Positions 37,826 through 48,683 are shown, numbered from the stretch's first letter. The stretch: DNA of 64,000 nucleotides from Bacillus sp. T3 (GCF_033449965.1 NZ_CP137761.1:3410001-3474000); one strand, 5' to 3'. Numbers and translations are program-made. The notes: generated from the letters alone by a model not told the origin.

Positions 37826-38059
37826 TTACTGTCCGCCTTCTAAATCTAATTGAACATTGCGTTGAGGGGCAAAGGTAGAAATCGCATGCTTGTAAACTAG
37901 CTGTTGTTTTCCTTCTGATTCAAACAAGACCGTAAAATTGTCAAATCCTTTGATTTGTCCTCTTAGCTGAAAACCATTCAATAAAAACACAGTAACATTT
38001 GTACCGTCCTTGCGGAGCTGGTTTAAGTATTGGTCTTGGATATTAATGGATGTTTTCAT
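37826..38059 (-). CDS. hfq: RNA chaperone Hfq
   Basis: The 77-residue Sm-like protein has Sm1 (NIQDQYLNQLRKDGTNVTVFL) and Sm2 (YKHAISTF) motifs. It forms a hexamer that binds A- and U-rich RNA; in Bacillus its role is small compared with enteric bacteria. The start ATG at 38059 has GAGGAGG upstream. It is 28 bp behind miaA, as is usual for the miaA-hfq pair. Confidence 0.96.
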   Translation of the reverse strand: MKTSINIQDQYLNQLRKDGTNVTVFLLNGFQLRGQIKGFDNFTVLFESEGKQQLVYKHAISTFAPQRNVQLDLEGGQ

Positions 38060-38087
38060 TACAGATCCTCCTCTTTTATCTCTACTA

Positions 38088-39050
38088 TTATGTATTCGAT
38101 TTTAGTTTTAGCTTTCCTTCAATATAGGCAGAAATTTCAGTGATTTTTTTTTCAACCGAAAGACTGTCGCCCATATCAAACCATTTTACACTCATTTTGT
38201 TGCGAAACCAAGTTAATTGCCTTTTGGCATATCTCCGTGAGTTTTGTTTTAGCATATCAATCGCATCTAGCAAAGAGATATGTCCATCTAAATATTGATA
38301 TATTTCTTTGTACCCGATCGCCTGAATGGATTGGCACTCCCTTAGTCCACGATTATATAGGGATTGGACCTCCTCAAGCAAACCTTCCTCTACCATGATA
38401 TCAACGCGGCGGTTAATCCGCTCATAAAGTTGATCGCGTTCCATCGTCAATCCAATTAATGCGGTATCGTATAGAAGTTCTGGTGATTGATTTGCTTGTG
38501 TCTCTTCCTTTGTCTTGCCTGTACAATGAAATATCTCAAGGGCACGAATCACACGACGAACATTATTGGGATGAATCTCACTCGCGCTTTGTGGATCAAT
38601 TCTTACTAATTCATCATGTAATACTTGATTCCCTTCTTTTTCGGCACGTTTTTCAAGATTTTTTCTATAATCTGGATTGGATGGCGCTTCGGAAAAATGA
38701 TAATCGTAAATAGCCGCTTGGATATAAAGTCCTGTACCGCCAACGATAATTGGAAGCTTGTTCCGTAAGGCAATCTCCGCAATTTTTTCTCGAACTAGCT
38801 CTTGAAACTCGGCAGCCGAAAAATCCTGGTCAGGATTTCGAATATCGATTAAATGATGCGGAATCCCTTCCATTTCCTCTTGTCTAATTTTAGCGGTACC
38901 AATATCCATTCCTCGGTATATTTGCATGGAGTCACCACTAATGATTTCCCCGTTGTACTGCTTAGCCAATTCAATGCTAAGCTTCGTTTTCCCTACAGCA
39001 GTCGGACCAATAATGACCACCAATTTTTGTTTATTTATCAATGATTTCAC
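38088..39050 (-). CDS. miaA: tRNA dimethylallyltransferase
   Basis: This 320-residue enzyme adds a dimethylallyl group to A37 of tRNAs that read UNN codons. The P-loop-like GPTAVGKTKLSIELA, DSMQIYRGMDIGTAK and GGTGLYIQA motifs are present. MiaB, encoded at 47142, methylthiolates the same base. The start is GTG at 39050 by alignment of the N-terminus; the ribosome site is weak. Confidence 0.96.
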   Translation of the reverse strand: MKSLINKQKLVVIIGPTAVGKTKLSIELAKQYNGEIISGDSMQIYRGMDIGTAKIRQEEMEGIPHHLIDIRNPDQDFSAAEFQELVREKIAEIALRNKLPIIVGGTGLYIQAAIYDYHFSEAPSNPDYRKNLEKRAEKEGNQVLHDELVRIDPQSASEIHPNNVRRVIRALEIFHCTGKTKEETQANQSPELLYDTALIGLTMERDQLYERINRRVDIMVEEGLLEEVQSLYNRGLRECQSIQAIGYKEIYQYLDGHISLLDAIDMLKQNSRRYAKRQLTWFRNKMSVKWFDMGDSLSVEKKITEISAYIEGKLKLKSNT

Positions 39051-39347
39051 ACAGCCTTTAGCTTTTTACACAATTTTACTCACACTGCGAAAAAGATTTT
39101 CCGCAGGCTTCTCCCCCTTATCTTATCATATTTATCAATGTTGTTTGAACATCTAAACATTATCACCAAATCAAATCTTGCTTATACAAACGTTTTCCTA
39201 TTGTAAACGTTCTAATATTACCATATCGTATCTATTTTACGCCTGAGTAACAAACCGTTAACAACTGTATATCAACCCCCTTAATCCTACCTTTTTCGAC
39301 AGAAGCATATAAAGGCTAAATATATTTTTTTGATAGGGAGAGACATT

Positions 39348-40361
39348 ATGATTACAACTGCAGAAATTGGTATAGATTTAGGAACAGCAAATATCCTTGT
39401 TTCTTCTAAGAATAAAGGAGTCATTTTTAACGAACCAGCTGTCGTGGCGATTGATAAAAACACAAAAAAGGTACTGGCAGTCGGGATTGAAGCCAAAGAA
39501 ATGATCGGCAAAACGCCGGAAAATATCGCAGCAATTCGTCCATTAAAGGATGGGGTCATTGCAGACTATGACGTTACAACAGACATGCTGAAATATATTT
39601 TGAAAAAAGTAGGGAAGATTGGTGGCTTCACCATTCGAAAGCCAAATGTGATTGTGTGTACCCCTTCAGGCTCAACAAGTGTCGATAGGCGCGCGATTCA
39701 GGATGCTGTTCGTAGCGCAGGAGCGAAAAAGGTTCATTTGATTGAGGAGCCAGTAGCTGCGGCAATCGGAGCGGGCTTAGCGGTCGACGAACCGGTTGCC
39801 AACGTTGTTGTTGATATCGGCGGTGGTACAACAGAGGTCGGGATTATTTCCTATGGTGGAGTTGTCGCCTGTCATTCGATTCAGATCGCTGGCGATCAAA
39901 TGGATGACGATATCATTCAATATGTGCGCAAGAATTATAATCTTCTCATTGGCGACAGAACAGCCGAGAAAATCAAAATGGAAATTGGGCACGCACTAGC
40001 AAATCATGAGGAAATGACGATGGAGGTTCGCGGTCGCGATTTAGTTACCGGATTGCCAAAAACGATTACGTTGTCCTCACGGGGCATTCACGAAACGCTG
40101 ATGGAATCGTTATTAGCGATTTTAGAAGCGATCCGGGCAACACTTGAGGACTGTCCTGCAGAATTAAGCGGAGACATCGTCGACCGTGGTGTTATATTAA
40201 CTGGCGGCGGCTCATTACTTCATGGAATTGAAGATTGGTTAAGCCAAGAAATTTCCGTTCCCGTCCATCTCGCTCCTCAACCGTTTGAATCGGTCGTCCT
40301 TGGAGCTGGTAAAGCACTAGGTTATTTTAATTTATTGCATGCTGCGAGTAAGGAAGGTTAA
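39348..40361 (+). CDS. mreBH: Actin-like cell-shape protein MreBH
   Basis: This 337-residue actin homologue has phosphate loops IGIDLGTANILV and VVVDIGGGTTEVGIIS plus ILTGGGSLLHGI. Overall wording follows B. subtilis MreBH more closely than MreB or Mbl (KNKGVIFNEPAVVAID, RPLKDGVIADYDVTTDML). It forms membrane filaments that guide lateral wall synthesis and the hydrolase LytE. The ATG at 39348 has GGGAGAG upstream; an earlier in-frame TTG is unlikely. Its position beside miaA is not that of B. subtilis. Confidence 0.92.
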   Translation: MITTAEIGIDLGTANILVSSKNKGVIFNEPAVVAIDKNTKKVLAVGIEAKEMIGKTPENIAAIRPLKDGVIADYDVTTDMLKYILKKVGKIGGFTIRKPNVIVCTPSGSTSVDRRAIQDAVRSAGAKKVHLIEEPVAAAIGAGLAVDEPVANVVVDIGGGTTEVGIISYGGVVACHSIQIAGDQMDDDIIQYVRKNYNLLIGDRTAEKIKMEIGHALANHEEMTMEVRGRDLVTGLPKTITLSSRGIHETLMESLLAILEAIRATLEDCPAELSGDIVDRGVILTGGGSLLHGIEDWLSQEISVPVHLAPQPFESVVLGAGKALGYFNLLHAASKEG

Positions 40362-40383
40362 GTTGGTCGAGTTTTGTTGGTGG

Positions 40384-40493
40384 GCGAATAAATCGTGAGT
40401 CTAGGCGAATAATTCCTCGTTTCGGCGAATAATCGTGAATTCAGGCGAATAAATTCACGATTGGAGCGAATAAATCGCAAATTAAGCGAATAA
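40384..40493. repeat. Short tandem array, unit 20-21 bp, six copies of GCGAATAA
   Basis: GCGAATA(A) stands at 40384, 40405, 40425, 40445, 40466 and 40486, spacing 21, 20, 20, 21 and 20. The sequence between is variable, mostly AATCGTGA/TTCACGA-like. It lies between the convergent genes mreBH and mutL. Confidence 0.88.
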
Positions 40494-40539
40494 ACAGGCG
40501 CCGCGCTACTCCTCCGCCTAACTTTTCAAAATAACAAAA

Positions 40540-40580
40540 TAAAGAGGCTGCAAGGAGATTTTCTTCCCTGCAGCCTCTTC
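40540..40580 (-). terminator. Terminator of mutSL
   Basis: AGAGGCTGCA...TGCAGCCTCT stem followed by TTATTTTG on the minus strand. Confidence 0.85.
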
Positions 40581-40583
40581 TAT

Positions 40584-42707
40584 TTACATTACTCTTTTAA
40601 ACATTTTTTCTAATTCATAGGTTGAAAAATGAATGATAATTGGGCGCCCATGTGGACAGGTAAATGGGTCGGATGTCGTTCTTAGCTTATCGAGCAAGGC
40701 TTGTATTTCGTCGTTTCGTAAATGATGATTAGCCTTGATCGACGCCTTACAGCTCATCATAATCGCCGCTTCCTCACGCAACTTTTTAATGTCAACTTTT
40801 TTCATTATTAAAAGCTGCTCAATCATATCCTCAATAATTTCCTTTTCTTCCCCTTTTGGAAACCATACGGGATGTGCCCGAACGATGTAGCTATTGATAC
40901 CAAACTCCTCTAAAAACACGCCAACCTTTTCGAGCTCGTGCTTATGCTCTTCAATTTTCAACGCTTCATCTAACGAATATTCAAAGGTCATCGGCACAAG
41001 CAATTCTTGTAACTCACTATCTACTTGTCCGACCTTTTCCTTATAATATTCATACTTAATCCGTTCCTGTGCCGCATGCTGGTCAATCAAATATAAACCC
41101 TTATCATTTTGCGCCAAAATATAGGTTCCGTGCATTTGCCCGATTGGATAGAGAGGTGGAACACGTGAGGCAACCTGCTGATGGACGGGTTGAACGGAAA
41201 CCTGATTGTGATGTGACGGCTGAGGAACTGAATCAGTGTAATAGTCCTCGCCTGATTGTTCATCAGTACCATCGAAATGATCTTCTTCAACATCATTGCG
41301 TTCGTCGGCATGTTGATGCTCAACAGGAATTTGCTGATTAACTCGGTCTAAGGATCCTTCATTTTCTTTAGCAGTCTGTTGATCGACCGCAACTTCGCGA
41401 TGTACAGAATCCCGAGATTCACTAGGTGCAAACTTCGGAGCTGCAAATGCTCCCCCACTATTCATCATCACAAGATTGGCGACTGCTTCGGCCACTTGTG
41501 GAGAAAACCCGCCGCCTCTAACATTCCCAGTATCACTTTGCGGAGAACGAGGTGCGGATGACGCATTTTGTTCAGCCGTATCCCGCTTGTTCTCACCTAA
41601 ACCTGTTGATTGTTGACCTCGCATCGATTCTGTTTCAGAAGGTAAATGATCAAGTTCTAAGTAGGTTTGCTCCGATTTTGGCTTTTCGATTTTTGGCGCT
41701 GTATAGCCAGATGGGATCAATTGTTGACTTTTAAATGCATCCTTAATAATCCAACTGACTAACGAATTTAATTCCTGCTCCTTGCTTAATCGAACCTCAA
41801 GCTTAGATGGATGGACATTCACATCAACAAGGATCGGATCCATATTTATGTTGATCATAACGATTGGAAAGCGGCCAATCGGTAACAGAGTATGGTAGCC
41901 TTCTTGGATTGCTTTGACCAAGGAGTAATTTTTAATAAAACGACCATTGATCATCGTTGAGATATAATTTCTTGAAGCTCTCGTTATTTCAGGTAATGCC
42001 ACATAGCCATCAATCGTAAAATCTAATGAAGAACCGCTAATCGGGATCATTTTTTTCACAATATTCATTCCGTAAATTGCGGCAAGAACCTGGCGAACAT
42101 CACCATTACCTGTTGTTTGCATAAGCTGCCTGCCATTATGAATTAACCGAAACGAAACCTCGGGATGTGCTAGCGCAAGGCGGTTAACAAGATCGGTTAT
42201 ATTCCCTAATTCGGTATGAATCGTCTTCATATATTTTAGCCGCGCAGGCGTATTAAAAAATAAATCACTAATTGTGATGTCTGTTCCTTTTCGACTCGGT
42301 GCTTTCTCATTCGCGACAACGTGTCCGCCTTCAATAACGACGCTGGTTCCCGCGCTCAAACCTGTTGACGTTTTGATTTCAAGCCGTGAAACAGAGGCGA
42401 TACTTGGCAAGGCTTCTCCACGAAATCCTAGTGTACGAATTCTGAATAAGTCCTTCTCATCCTTGATTTTACTCGTTGCATGGCGTTGGAAAGCAATCAG
42501 GACATCCTCTTCCTCGATTCCAGCTCCATTGTCGATGATTCGTATTTTTGCAAGACCTGCCTCTTCCACATCAATTTCAATGATGGTACTACCTGCATCG
42601 ATTGAGTTTTCGACTAATTCCTTTACAACTGAGGCAGGCCGTTCGACAACCTCACCTGCGGCAATTTTATTTGATAGAGCGTCATCCAGCAGAATGATTT
42701 TTCCCAT
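40584..42707 (-). CDS. mutL: DNA mismatch repair endonuclease MutL
   Basis: The 707-residue protein has a GHKL ATPase domain (1-330: NKIAAGEVVERPASVVKELVEN, IDNGAGI, RHATSKI, GFRGEAL) and a long, disordered, repeat-poor linker (about 340-510). The C-terminal nuclease domain has DQHAAQERIKYE, SCKASIKA and CPHGRPI metal-site motifs. It nicks the new strand after MutS detects a mismatch. The start ATG at 42707 follows GGAGG. It is 80 bp behind mutS. Confidence 0.96.
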   Translation of the reverse strand: MGKIILLDDALSNKIAAGEVVERPASVVKELVENSIDAGSTIIEIDVEEAGLAKIRIIDNGAGIEEEDVLIAFQRHATSKIKDEKDLFRIRTLGFRGEALPSIASVSRLEIKTSTGLSAGTSVVIEGGHVVANEKAPSRKGTDITISDLFFNTPARLKYMKTIHTELGNITDLVNRLALAHPEVSFRLIHNGRQLMQTTGNGDVRQVLAAIYGMNIVKKMIPISGSSLDFTIDGYVALPEITRASRNYISTMINGRFIKNYSLVKAIQEGYHTLLPIGRFPIVMININMDPILVDVNVHPSKLEVRLSKEQELNSLVSWIIKDAFKSQQLIPSGYTAPKIEKPKSEQTYLELDHLPSETESMRGQQSTGLGENKRDTAEQNASSAPRSPQSDTGNVRGGGFSPQVAEAVANLVMMNSGGAFAAPKFAPSESRDSVHREVAVDQQTAKENEGSLDRVNQQIPVEHQHADERNDVEEDHFDGTDEQSGEDYYTDSVPQPSHHNQVSVQPVHQQVASRVPPLYPIGQMHGTYILAQNDKGLYLIDQHAAQERIKYEYYKEKVGQVDSELQELLVPMTFEYSLDEALKIEEHKHELEKVGVFLEEFGINSYIVRAHPVWFPKGEEKEIIEDMIEQLLIMKKVDIKKLREEAAIMMSCKASIKANHHLRNDEIQALLDKLRTTSDPFTCPHGRPIIIHFSTYELEKMFKRVM

Positions 42708-42786
42708 GATTGCTCACCTCCGTGCTGATTTATTAAAGTGTGTTAATCTGATTGTTGATTGGAGCGACAGTACGCTTTGCGGACAG

Positions 42787-45466
42787 TTACCCTTTAACTT
42801 TCTTATGAAGCTCATATAACATGTTCATCGCCTGAAGTGGCGTCATCTCAAGTAAATCCATTTCTTTTAACTGGTCGAGAACTTTGCGTTCTTTGGAATT
42901 TAGGTCTTTCTTTTTTGGTTCTTTTATTTCGTCAAAAAATGAAAGTTGCGCATCTCCCACTTGGGCTGGCTGCTCAACTTCTTTATTTTTCATAGGAACT
43001 AGATCTTGCTGCTCTGTTGGATTCGTAACTTGCGAATTTACTAGCTTAACTACTTGCGCTGAATTCTTCTGTTCCTGTTGTTCGTCCTTATGCTCGAGCG
43101 CTTGGAGGATTTCATTGGCGCGGCTGATAACCTCTTGTGGCAGTTCAGCAAGCTCGGCCACATGAATTCCATAGCTTTTATCGGCTGCTCCTTCTTTAAT
43201 TTTATGAAGGAAGACGACTTTTCCGTTTTGCTCAACCGCACTGACATGGACGTTTTTCAACATGTCTAACGCTTCATCGAGTACGGTTAACTCATGATAA
43301 TGGGTTGAGAATAGGGTTTTTGCACCGATGCGATGATGGATGTATTCGATCATTGCCTGGGCTAGCGCCATTCCGTCATAGGTTGAGGTTCCACGGCCGA
43401 TTTCATCGAATAAAATCAGGCTGGATGCCGTTGCGTTTGTAATGGCATTTTTCGCTTCGAGCATTTCAACCATGAAGGTACTTTGACCGGAAATTAGGTC
43501 ATCCGCTGCACCGATTCTCGTAAATACTTGGTCAAAAATCGGTAGGACAGCTTCTGTTGCCGGGACATAGCAGCCAATTTGCGCTAAGATCGCCGTTAAT
43601 GCGACCTGACGCATATACGTACTTTTACCTGACATATTCGGCCCCGTAATCAACAGGATTTCACGCTCTGCGTCCATGTAGCAATCATTTGGAACGTAAC
43701 TTTGCGCATTCAAAACCTTTTCGACAACAGGATGACGGCCGTCTTTTAGGTAGATTTTCCGTTCAGATGAAAACTGTGGCTTCACGTAATGGCGTTCTTC
43801 ACTCACCGTCGCAAAGCACTGCAGTACATCCAGCTCGCTAATGCGTTTGGCCAGTGCCTGCAAATTTGGGATATATTCTTTAATTTTTTCACGAATTTCT
43901 GTGAAAAGCTCGTATTCTAACTCAACGATTTTTTCTTCAGCCTGTAATATTAATGCTTCTTTTTCCTTTAATTCAGGAGTGATAAAGCGCTCGGCATTCG
44001 ATAGCGTCTGCTTACGTTCGTATTGATCGTTTTGAAGTAGATGCAGGTTGGCTCTTGTGATTTCGATATAATAACCAAACACACGGTTATAGCCAATTTT
44101 CAGTGATTTAATGCCTGTTTTTTCGCGCTCTTGCCGTTCTAATTGGGCAATCCATGTTTTGCCGTTCCGACTCGCATCACGATAACGATCGAGTTCTTCA
44201 TGGTAGCCATCCTGAATGATGTTTCCTTCTTTTAGAGAGATTGGCGGATTTTCCACTAAAGCTCGTTCAAGTAGGTCGGTTACTTCTTCACAGGGATCAA
44301 GTTGCTGTGCCAGTGTTGTGGCTGTGTCGTTCGGTAAGCTCCCTACTAATTGTTTAATGGCAGGGATTTGCCAAAGTGAACGTTTGAGTTGAACTAAGTC
44401 ACGTGCATTGACGTTTCCAAACGCGACTCGACCGGAAAGTCGTTCTAGGTCGTATACCTCGGTTAATTTTTCACGAAGGTCCTGACGTTCAAAATAATGA
44501 GTTAAAAACGTGTCGACAAGGGAATGACGTCGCTCGATTTCATCACGGCTTATCAGAGGGCGATCAATCCATTGCTTCAGGAGGCGGCCACCCATAGCCG
44601 TCTTCGTTTCGTCTAATAGCCAGAGCAGCGAGCCTTTCTTGCCTATTGAGCGGATTGTTTCTGTTAATTCAAGGTTGCGCTTCGAATAATAATCGATTTT
44701 CATAAATTGTTGAATCTGATATGGCAAAACCAGGTTGTAAATGATCCAGACTTCTTTTTTGCGTACGGTATAAGTAGTTTAGCAGTCTTGATATGGTTTG
44801 ACGCATTTTTGGTTGGTCTAGGTTTTGCAAGAGTGGTTCGTAATGGGTTGGCGTTGCTACATCATCTTCTAACGAAATTGTGACGGTTGCCCGCTCGCGA
44901 ATTTTCCGCTGCAGCTCTTCTGGGAACGTCGAAGCTACAACGACTTCCTTCGCCCCTGAGATCGATAATTCATTTAGCACTTCATCAAAGCTACCTGCTA
45001 GTAAGGCAACGCGATTTTCTCCTGTGGACAAATCGTTATAAGCAAAGCCGTACGTTTCGTCGTCTTCAAAAATCGTAATCGATGCAAGGTAGTTGTTTTC
45101 TTTTTCACTGAGGCCACGGCCCTCCATCATCGTTCCTGGAGTAATCAGTTGAACGACCTCACGCTTGACGACTCCCTTCGCCTGACGCGGGTCTTCGGTT
45201 TGTTCGCAAATTGCGACCTTGTAGCCTTTTTCAATTAATTGTTCAATGTATTGTGGAGCTGAATGATGAGGGACACCGCACATTGGGATTTTCCCATCGC
45301 CCCCGCCTTCACGGCTCGTTAACGTAATTTCAAGTTCCTGTGATGCGCGAATCGCGTCATCGAAGAACATCTCGTAAAAATCTCCTAAACGAAAAAATAA
45401 AAAGGCATCTTGGTAGTCTGCCTTCACCTGTAAATATTGTTGTATCATCGGCGTATAGGTTGCCAT
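42787..45466 (-). CDS. mutS: DNA mismatch repair ATPase MutS (frameshift at CCWGG)
   Basis: The corrected length is about 892 residues. The mismatch-reading Phe-Tyr-Glu motif (LGDFYEMFF) is near the N-terminus. The connector, lever and clamp domains follow, then the ABC-type ATPase (ITGPNMSGKSTYMRQ, DEIGRGTSTYDG, FSTHYHELT) and a charged C-terminal tail with a beta-clamp-like QLSFF. The frame breaks at 44730-44734: gene-strand CCTGG for CCGG, restoring LQPVLPYQIQQF. The ATG at 45466 has GGAGG upstream; the longer frame to 45607 is not used. A real mutator defect cannot be excluded from sequence alone but is unlikely given the CCGG pattern. Confidence 0.94.
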
Positions 45467-45646
45467 AATTTCCTCCAACATTCTTAAACTATCAGTTCTT
45501 TTTCGACAATTAATTATACCATACTGAAATATTGATGGAGATAAGAAACCTTTACCTATTTTTTTATGGTGTGGGGATTTTGGGGTGAAGAGGTTGGTTG
45601 CTCGCATTGGATTGGTGGATTTTGGGTTTCGCGCGAGTTAACTTGC

Positions 45647-45860
45647 TTATCGTTACCAGGTGAGCGTTTTTTTGGGGTGCGCGGGCACGATCGCCGGGTT
45701 ATCGTTACCTCTCGAGCAGTTTTTTGGGGTGTACGGGCACGATAGCTGGCTTATCGTTACCGAGCGAGCGGTTTTTTTGGGGACACGGGCACGATAGCTG
45801 GCTTATCGATACCGCTCAAGCGGTTTTTCGGGGGACGCGGGCACCATACCCGTTTTCCGT
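45647..45860. repeat. Tandem array, unit 52 bp, about four copies
   Basis: TTATCG stands at 45647, 45699, 45751 and 45803, exactly 52 bp apart. Each unit carries a GAGCG-T-run-GGGG block and CGGGCACGAT. A decayed fifth unit follows. GC-rich relative to flanks; no gene. It lies between mutS and cotE. Confidence 0.9.
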
Positions 45861-45910
45861 TTCCATGCTAACTTTTTCGGGATACACCAACACGATGTCT
45901 CCCCCAATCA

Positions 45911-45944
45911 AAAAAAACTAGGAAGCAAGACCTTCCTAGTTTCT
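45911..45944 (-). terminator. Terminator of cotE
   Basis: AACTAGGAAG-GTCTTG-CTTCCTAGTT followed by a T run on the minus strand. Confidence 0.9.
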
Positions 45945-45946
45945 GC

Positions 45947-46495
45947 TTATTTTTTCTTTTCGCTTTTTTCCTTGAGGAAATCTGGGTTTAAATCTTTGAA
46001 TTCATCATCAAGATCTGTTCCCCAATCATCTTCATGATTGCCACATTTTCCTGGGCTAACGGCTACACAAACTTTTGTTTCACCGATTACCTCAACAAGA
46101 AACTCTCTTTCAACGTGGACGACGATTTTGCTTCCACTCTGTGAAATCACTGCCTCGCAGCAATTCGGTTGTTGTAGGACACGTGCGATTACTTCTTGAT
46201 CATCGAAGCTGCCTGGGTCACGGTGTTTAAGTTTCACGGTATCTGAATAGCTTACACGCTCAGTTACTACCTCTGTCTTTGTATTATCACAATATGAGTA
46301 CCAAACGTTAATGTCATAAGTACCGTGGATCTCTACAGTTTTTCCGACCTTTTTCGCCTCGTATTTATGGTTAATGATCCAACAGCCGAGAATGCTGGAC
46401 GGTGTGTGATCAGGGCAGATTGTATGTTTAGACTGTGTATATTTACGTCCCTTCGCCACAACCGCTTTCGTAATAATCTCTCTGTATTCTCCCAT
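45947..46495 (-). CDS. cotE: Spore coat morphogenetic protein CotE
   Basis: The 182-residue protein matches CotE: N-terminus MGEYREIITKAVVAKGRKYT, then TICPDHTPSSILGCWIINHKYEA and VEIHGTYDINVWYSY, ending in an acidic tail. CotE directs assembly of the outer spore coat. The gene is made in the mother cell from sporulation promoters in B. subtilis. The ATG at 46495 has GAGG upstream. It sits between mutS and ricA as expected. Confidence 0.96.
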   Translation of the reverse strand: MGEYREIITKAVVAKGRKYTQSKHTICPDHTPSSILGCWIINHKYEAKKVGKTVEIHGTYDINVWYSYCDNTKTEVVTERVSYSDTVKLKHRDPGSFDDQEVIARVLQQPNCCEAVISQSGSKIVVHVEREFLVEVIGETKVCVAVSPGKCGNHEDDWGTDLDDEFKDLNPDFLKEKSEKKK

Positions 46496-46659
46496 TGCGA
46501 GCGAACCTCCTCATTCATTTTCAATTCATCCTATGCGAGATATTAGACTAGTGTGCGACAATTTTAACCCCTGCGGTAAAAGTTTAGGCATAGTTCATAG
46601 TATGATTTTTACGAAGAGTGGTTCCGAAAATTCGATTGTCCCGAAAAGATTCCAAAAAT

Positions 46660-46700
46660 AAAAAACCAGACGCGAATGAAACATCGCCATCTGGTTTTTA
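46660..46700 (-). terminator. Terminator of miaB-ricA
   Basis: AAACCAGATGGCGA...TCGCGTCTGGTTT stem followed by TTTATTTTTG on the minus strand. Confidence 0.88.
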
Positions 46701-46711
46701 CAATATGAATT

Positions 46712-47137
46712 TTAGTGGTTACAATGATCGTGCTCGAGCGCAGCTCCAGTTTTTCCTTGAAGTAGGTCTCCACCAGTAGAGGTGATGATTTCGTCTGTCA
46801 CTGTATTGGAAATAGTTGACGCAATGATTTGCAGCAATTCATTGACTTCGATTTGAGATTGCTTAAATTCTTGAACAACTGGAATTTCATCTAGTTCTGC
46901 TTCAAGCTGAGCAATTTTGTCCTCGACATTTTTTAACGCATTTTCTTTTCCATAATGATGAAGATTAACAGCTTGTTTTTGTAAGCCTTTAATGGTGCTA
47001 ATTGTTTGCGCAACTTTTTCATTATCATGGATTTTTGCTTCTGCTTTTTTGAAAAAATCAACCTCTTCTGTTTCAGAAATCATTTGTGCAAGTTCTTTTG
47101 CTCTTGCGACGATATCATCCTTTGTATACTTCCCCAT
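46712..47137 (-). CDS. ricA: RicA (YmcA), subunit of the RicAFT RNA-maturation/development complex
   Basis: The 141-residue helical protein begins MGKYTKDDIVARAKELAQMI and ends with cysteine and histidine residues (LEHDHCNH); RicA, with RicF and RicT, holds iron-sulfur clusters and acts with RNase Y and in biofilm and sporulation control. RNase Y itself is encoded at 57685. The ATG at 47137 has AGGTGTAGGAG upstream. It follows miaB by 4 bp, so they are co-transcribed. Confidence 0.92.
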   Translation of the reverse strand: MGKYTKDDIVARAKELAQMISETEEVDFFKKAEAKIHDNEKVAQTISTIKGLQKQAVNLHHYGKENALKNVEDKIAQLEAELDEIPVVQEFKQSQIEVNELLQIIASTISNTVTDEIITSTGGDLLQGKTGAALEHDHCNH

Positions 47138-47141
47138 ACTC

Positions 47142-48683
47142 CTACACCTCGACTGGTTCAAATTCTTCTACGATTTCTCCGTTTAATGACCATGTTTTTG
47201 CTTCGGTAATTTTCACTTTAACAATTTTACCAATTGCCGTTTTTGGACCGGTGAAGTTTACTAATTTATTTTTGCGAGTGTAGCCCGCTAAAACATCTGA
47301 GTTGTTTTTACTTTCCCCTTCAACTAGTACTTCTACAATTTGGCCCGTATATTGTTTCATCGCCTCAGCTGATAGTTCATTTACAAGGTTGTTTAGGCGT
47401 TGTAACCGTTCTTTTTTCACTTCCATCGGAACGTTGTCTACCATTTTGGCAGCAGGTGTTCCTTCACGAGGAGAGTAAATAAACGTGTAAGCAGCTTCAT
47501 ATCCTACTTCACGATATAATGATAACGTTTCTTCGAATTGCTCATCCGTTTCGTTCGGATATCCAACAATGATGTCTGTGGTTAGGGTTACATCTGGAAT
47601 CGCCGCTTTAATTTTTCGAACAAGCTCAAGGTATTGCTCACGATTGTATTTTCTCGCCATAATTTTCAATACTTCGGTTGATCCGGATTGAACTGGCAGG
47701 TGTATATGCTCCATCAGGTTGCCTTTTTTCGCTAAAACTTCGATTAAGTGATCATCGAAGTCGCGTGGATGGCTTGTTGTAAAGCGAATTCGTGGTACGC
47801 CAATGTTGCGAATTTCATCCATTAAATCGCCAAGACCGTATTTCATATCGCTAAAATCCTTACCATATGCATTCACGTTTTGGCCTAGTAAGGTGATTTC
47901 CTGATATCCCTGTGCAGCAAGATTACGCACTTCTTGAATAATGTCCTCTGGTCGACGGCTACGCTCTTTTCCACGCGTAAAAGGTACGATACAGTACGTA
48001 CAGAATTTATCACAGCCGTACATAATATTTACCCATGCCTTGATGTTACCGCGGCGGACCTTCGGAAGATTTTCAATTACGTCACCTTCCTTCGACCAAA
48101 CCTCAATAACCATTTCTTTAGACATATACGCTTCTTGTAAAATATGTGGTAAGCGGTGGATATTATGCGTTCCAAAAATCATGTCAATAAAGTTATGCTT
48201 GGAAAGAATTCGATTGACGACGGATTCTTCCTGTGACATACAGCCACATACACCAAGAAGAAGATCTGGCTTTTCAGTCTTTAAAGCTTTAAGGTGACCA
48301 ATTTCACCAAATACTTTGTTCTCCGCATTTTCGCGGATCGCACACGTATTTAATAGAATGACATTGGCGTCCTCAACAGAATCAGTAGGCTCATAGCCAA
48401 GGCTTAAAAAGATTCCCGCCATAACCTCTGTATCATGCTCATTCATTTGACAGCCGTAGGTGCGAATGTAGAATTTTCTTCCGTCACCCATACCGCGGAA
48501 TTCTTCAGGAATTTTGAAGTCATTATGATACTTAACTTCTTCCTTCCCACGAGATTTCGCATCTTTTAACGATGGAGCTGTAATTACGGTTTCGAAGTAC
48601 TGGCTGTAATCCTTGTCGGATTTTTTGTCCGAAGAATTAGCACCCTGCACTTGTTGACCTTCTAAACGTTGCTTTTCATTCAT
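47142..48683 (-). CDS. miaB: tRNA-2-methylthio-N6-dimethylallyladenosine synthase MiaB
   Basis: The 513-residue radical-SAM enzyme has the N-terminal methylthiotransferase cluster site (YIRTYGCQMNEHDTE, NTCAIRENAENKVFG, GCMSQEE), the radical-SAM motif YGCDKFCTYCIVPFTRG and a C-terminal TRAM domain (GQIVEVLVEGESK). It converts i6A37 to ms2i6A37 in tRNA, following MiaA. The start ATG at 48683 is supported by AAGGAG. Confidence 0.96.
   Translation of the reverse strand: MNEKQRLEGQQVQGANSSDKKSDKDYSQYFETVITAPSLKDAKSRGKEEVKYHNDFKIPEEFRGMGDGRKFYIRTYGCQMNEHDTEVMAGIFLSLGYEPTDSVEDANVILLNTCAIRENAENKVFGEIGHLKALKTEKPDLLLGVCGCMSQEESVVNRILSKHNFIDMIFGTHNIHRLPHILQEAYMSKEMVIEVWSKEGDVIENLPKVRRGNIKAWVNIMYGCDKFCTYCIVPFTRGKERSRRPEDIIQEVRNLAAQGYQEITLLGQNVNAYGKDFSDMKYGLGDLMDEIRNIGVPRIRFTTSHPRDFDDHLIEVLAKKGNLMEHIHLPVQSGSTEVLKIMARKYNREQYLELVRKIKAAIPDVTLTTDIIVGYPNETDEQFEETLSLYREVGYEAAYTFIYSPREGTPAAKMVDNVPMEVKKERLQRLNNLVNELSAEAMKQYTGQIVEVLVEGESKNNSDVLAGYTRKNKLVNFTGPKTAIGKIVKVKITEAKTWSLNGEIVEEFEPVEV

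Noticed and set aside
42787..45466. mutS as a true pseudogene (mutator strain)
   Set aside because: Its single break is the same CCGG-to-CCWGG change as nine others, including in central-metabolism tkt, so a sequencing artefact explains it better.
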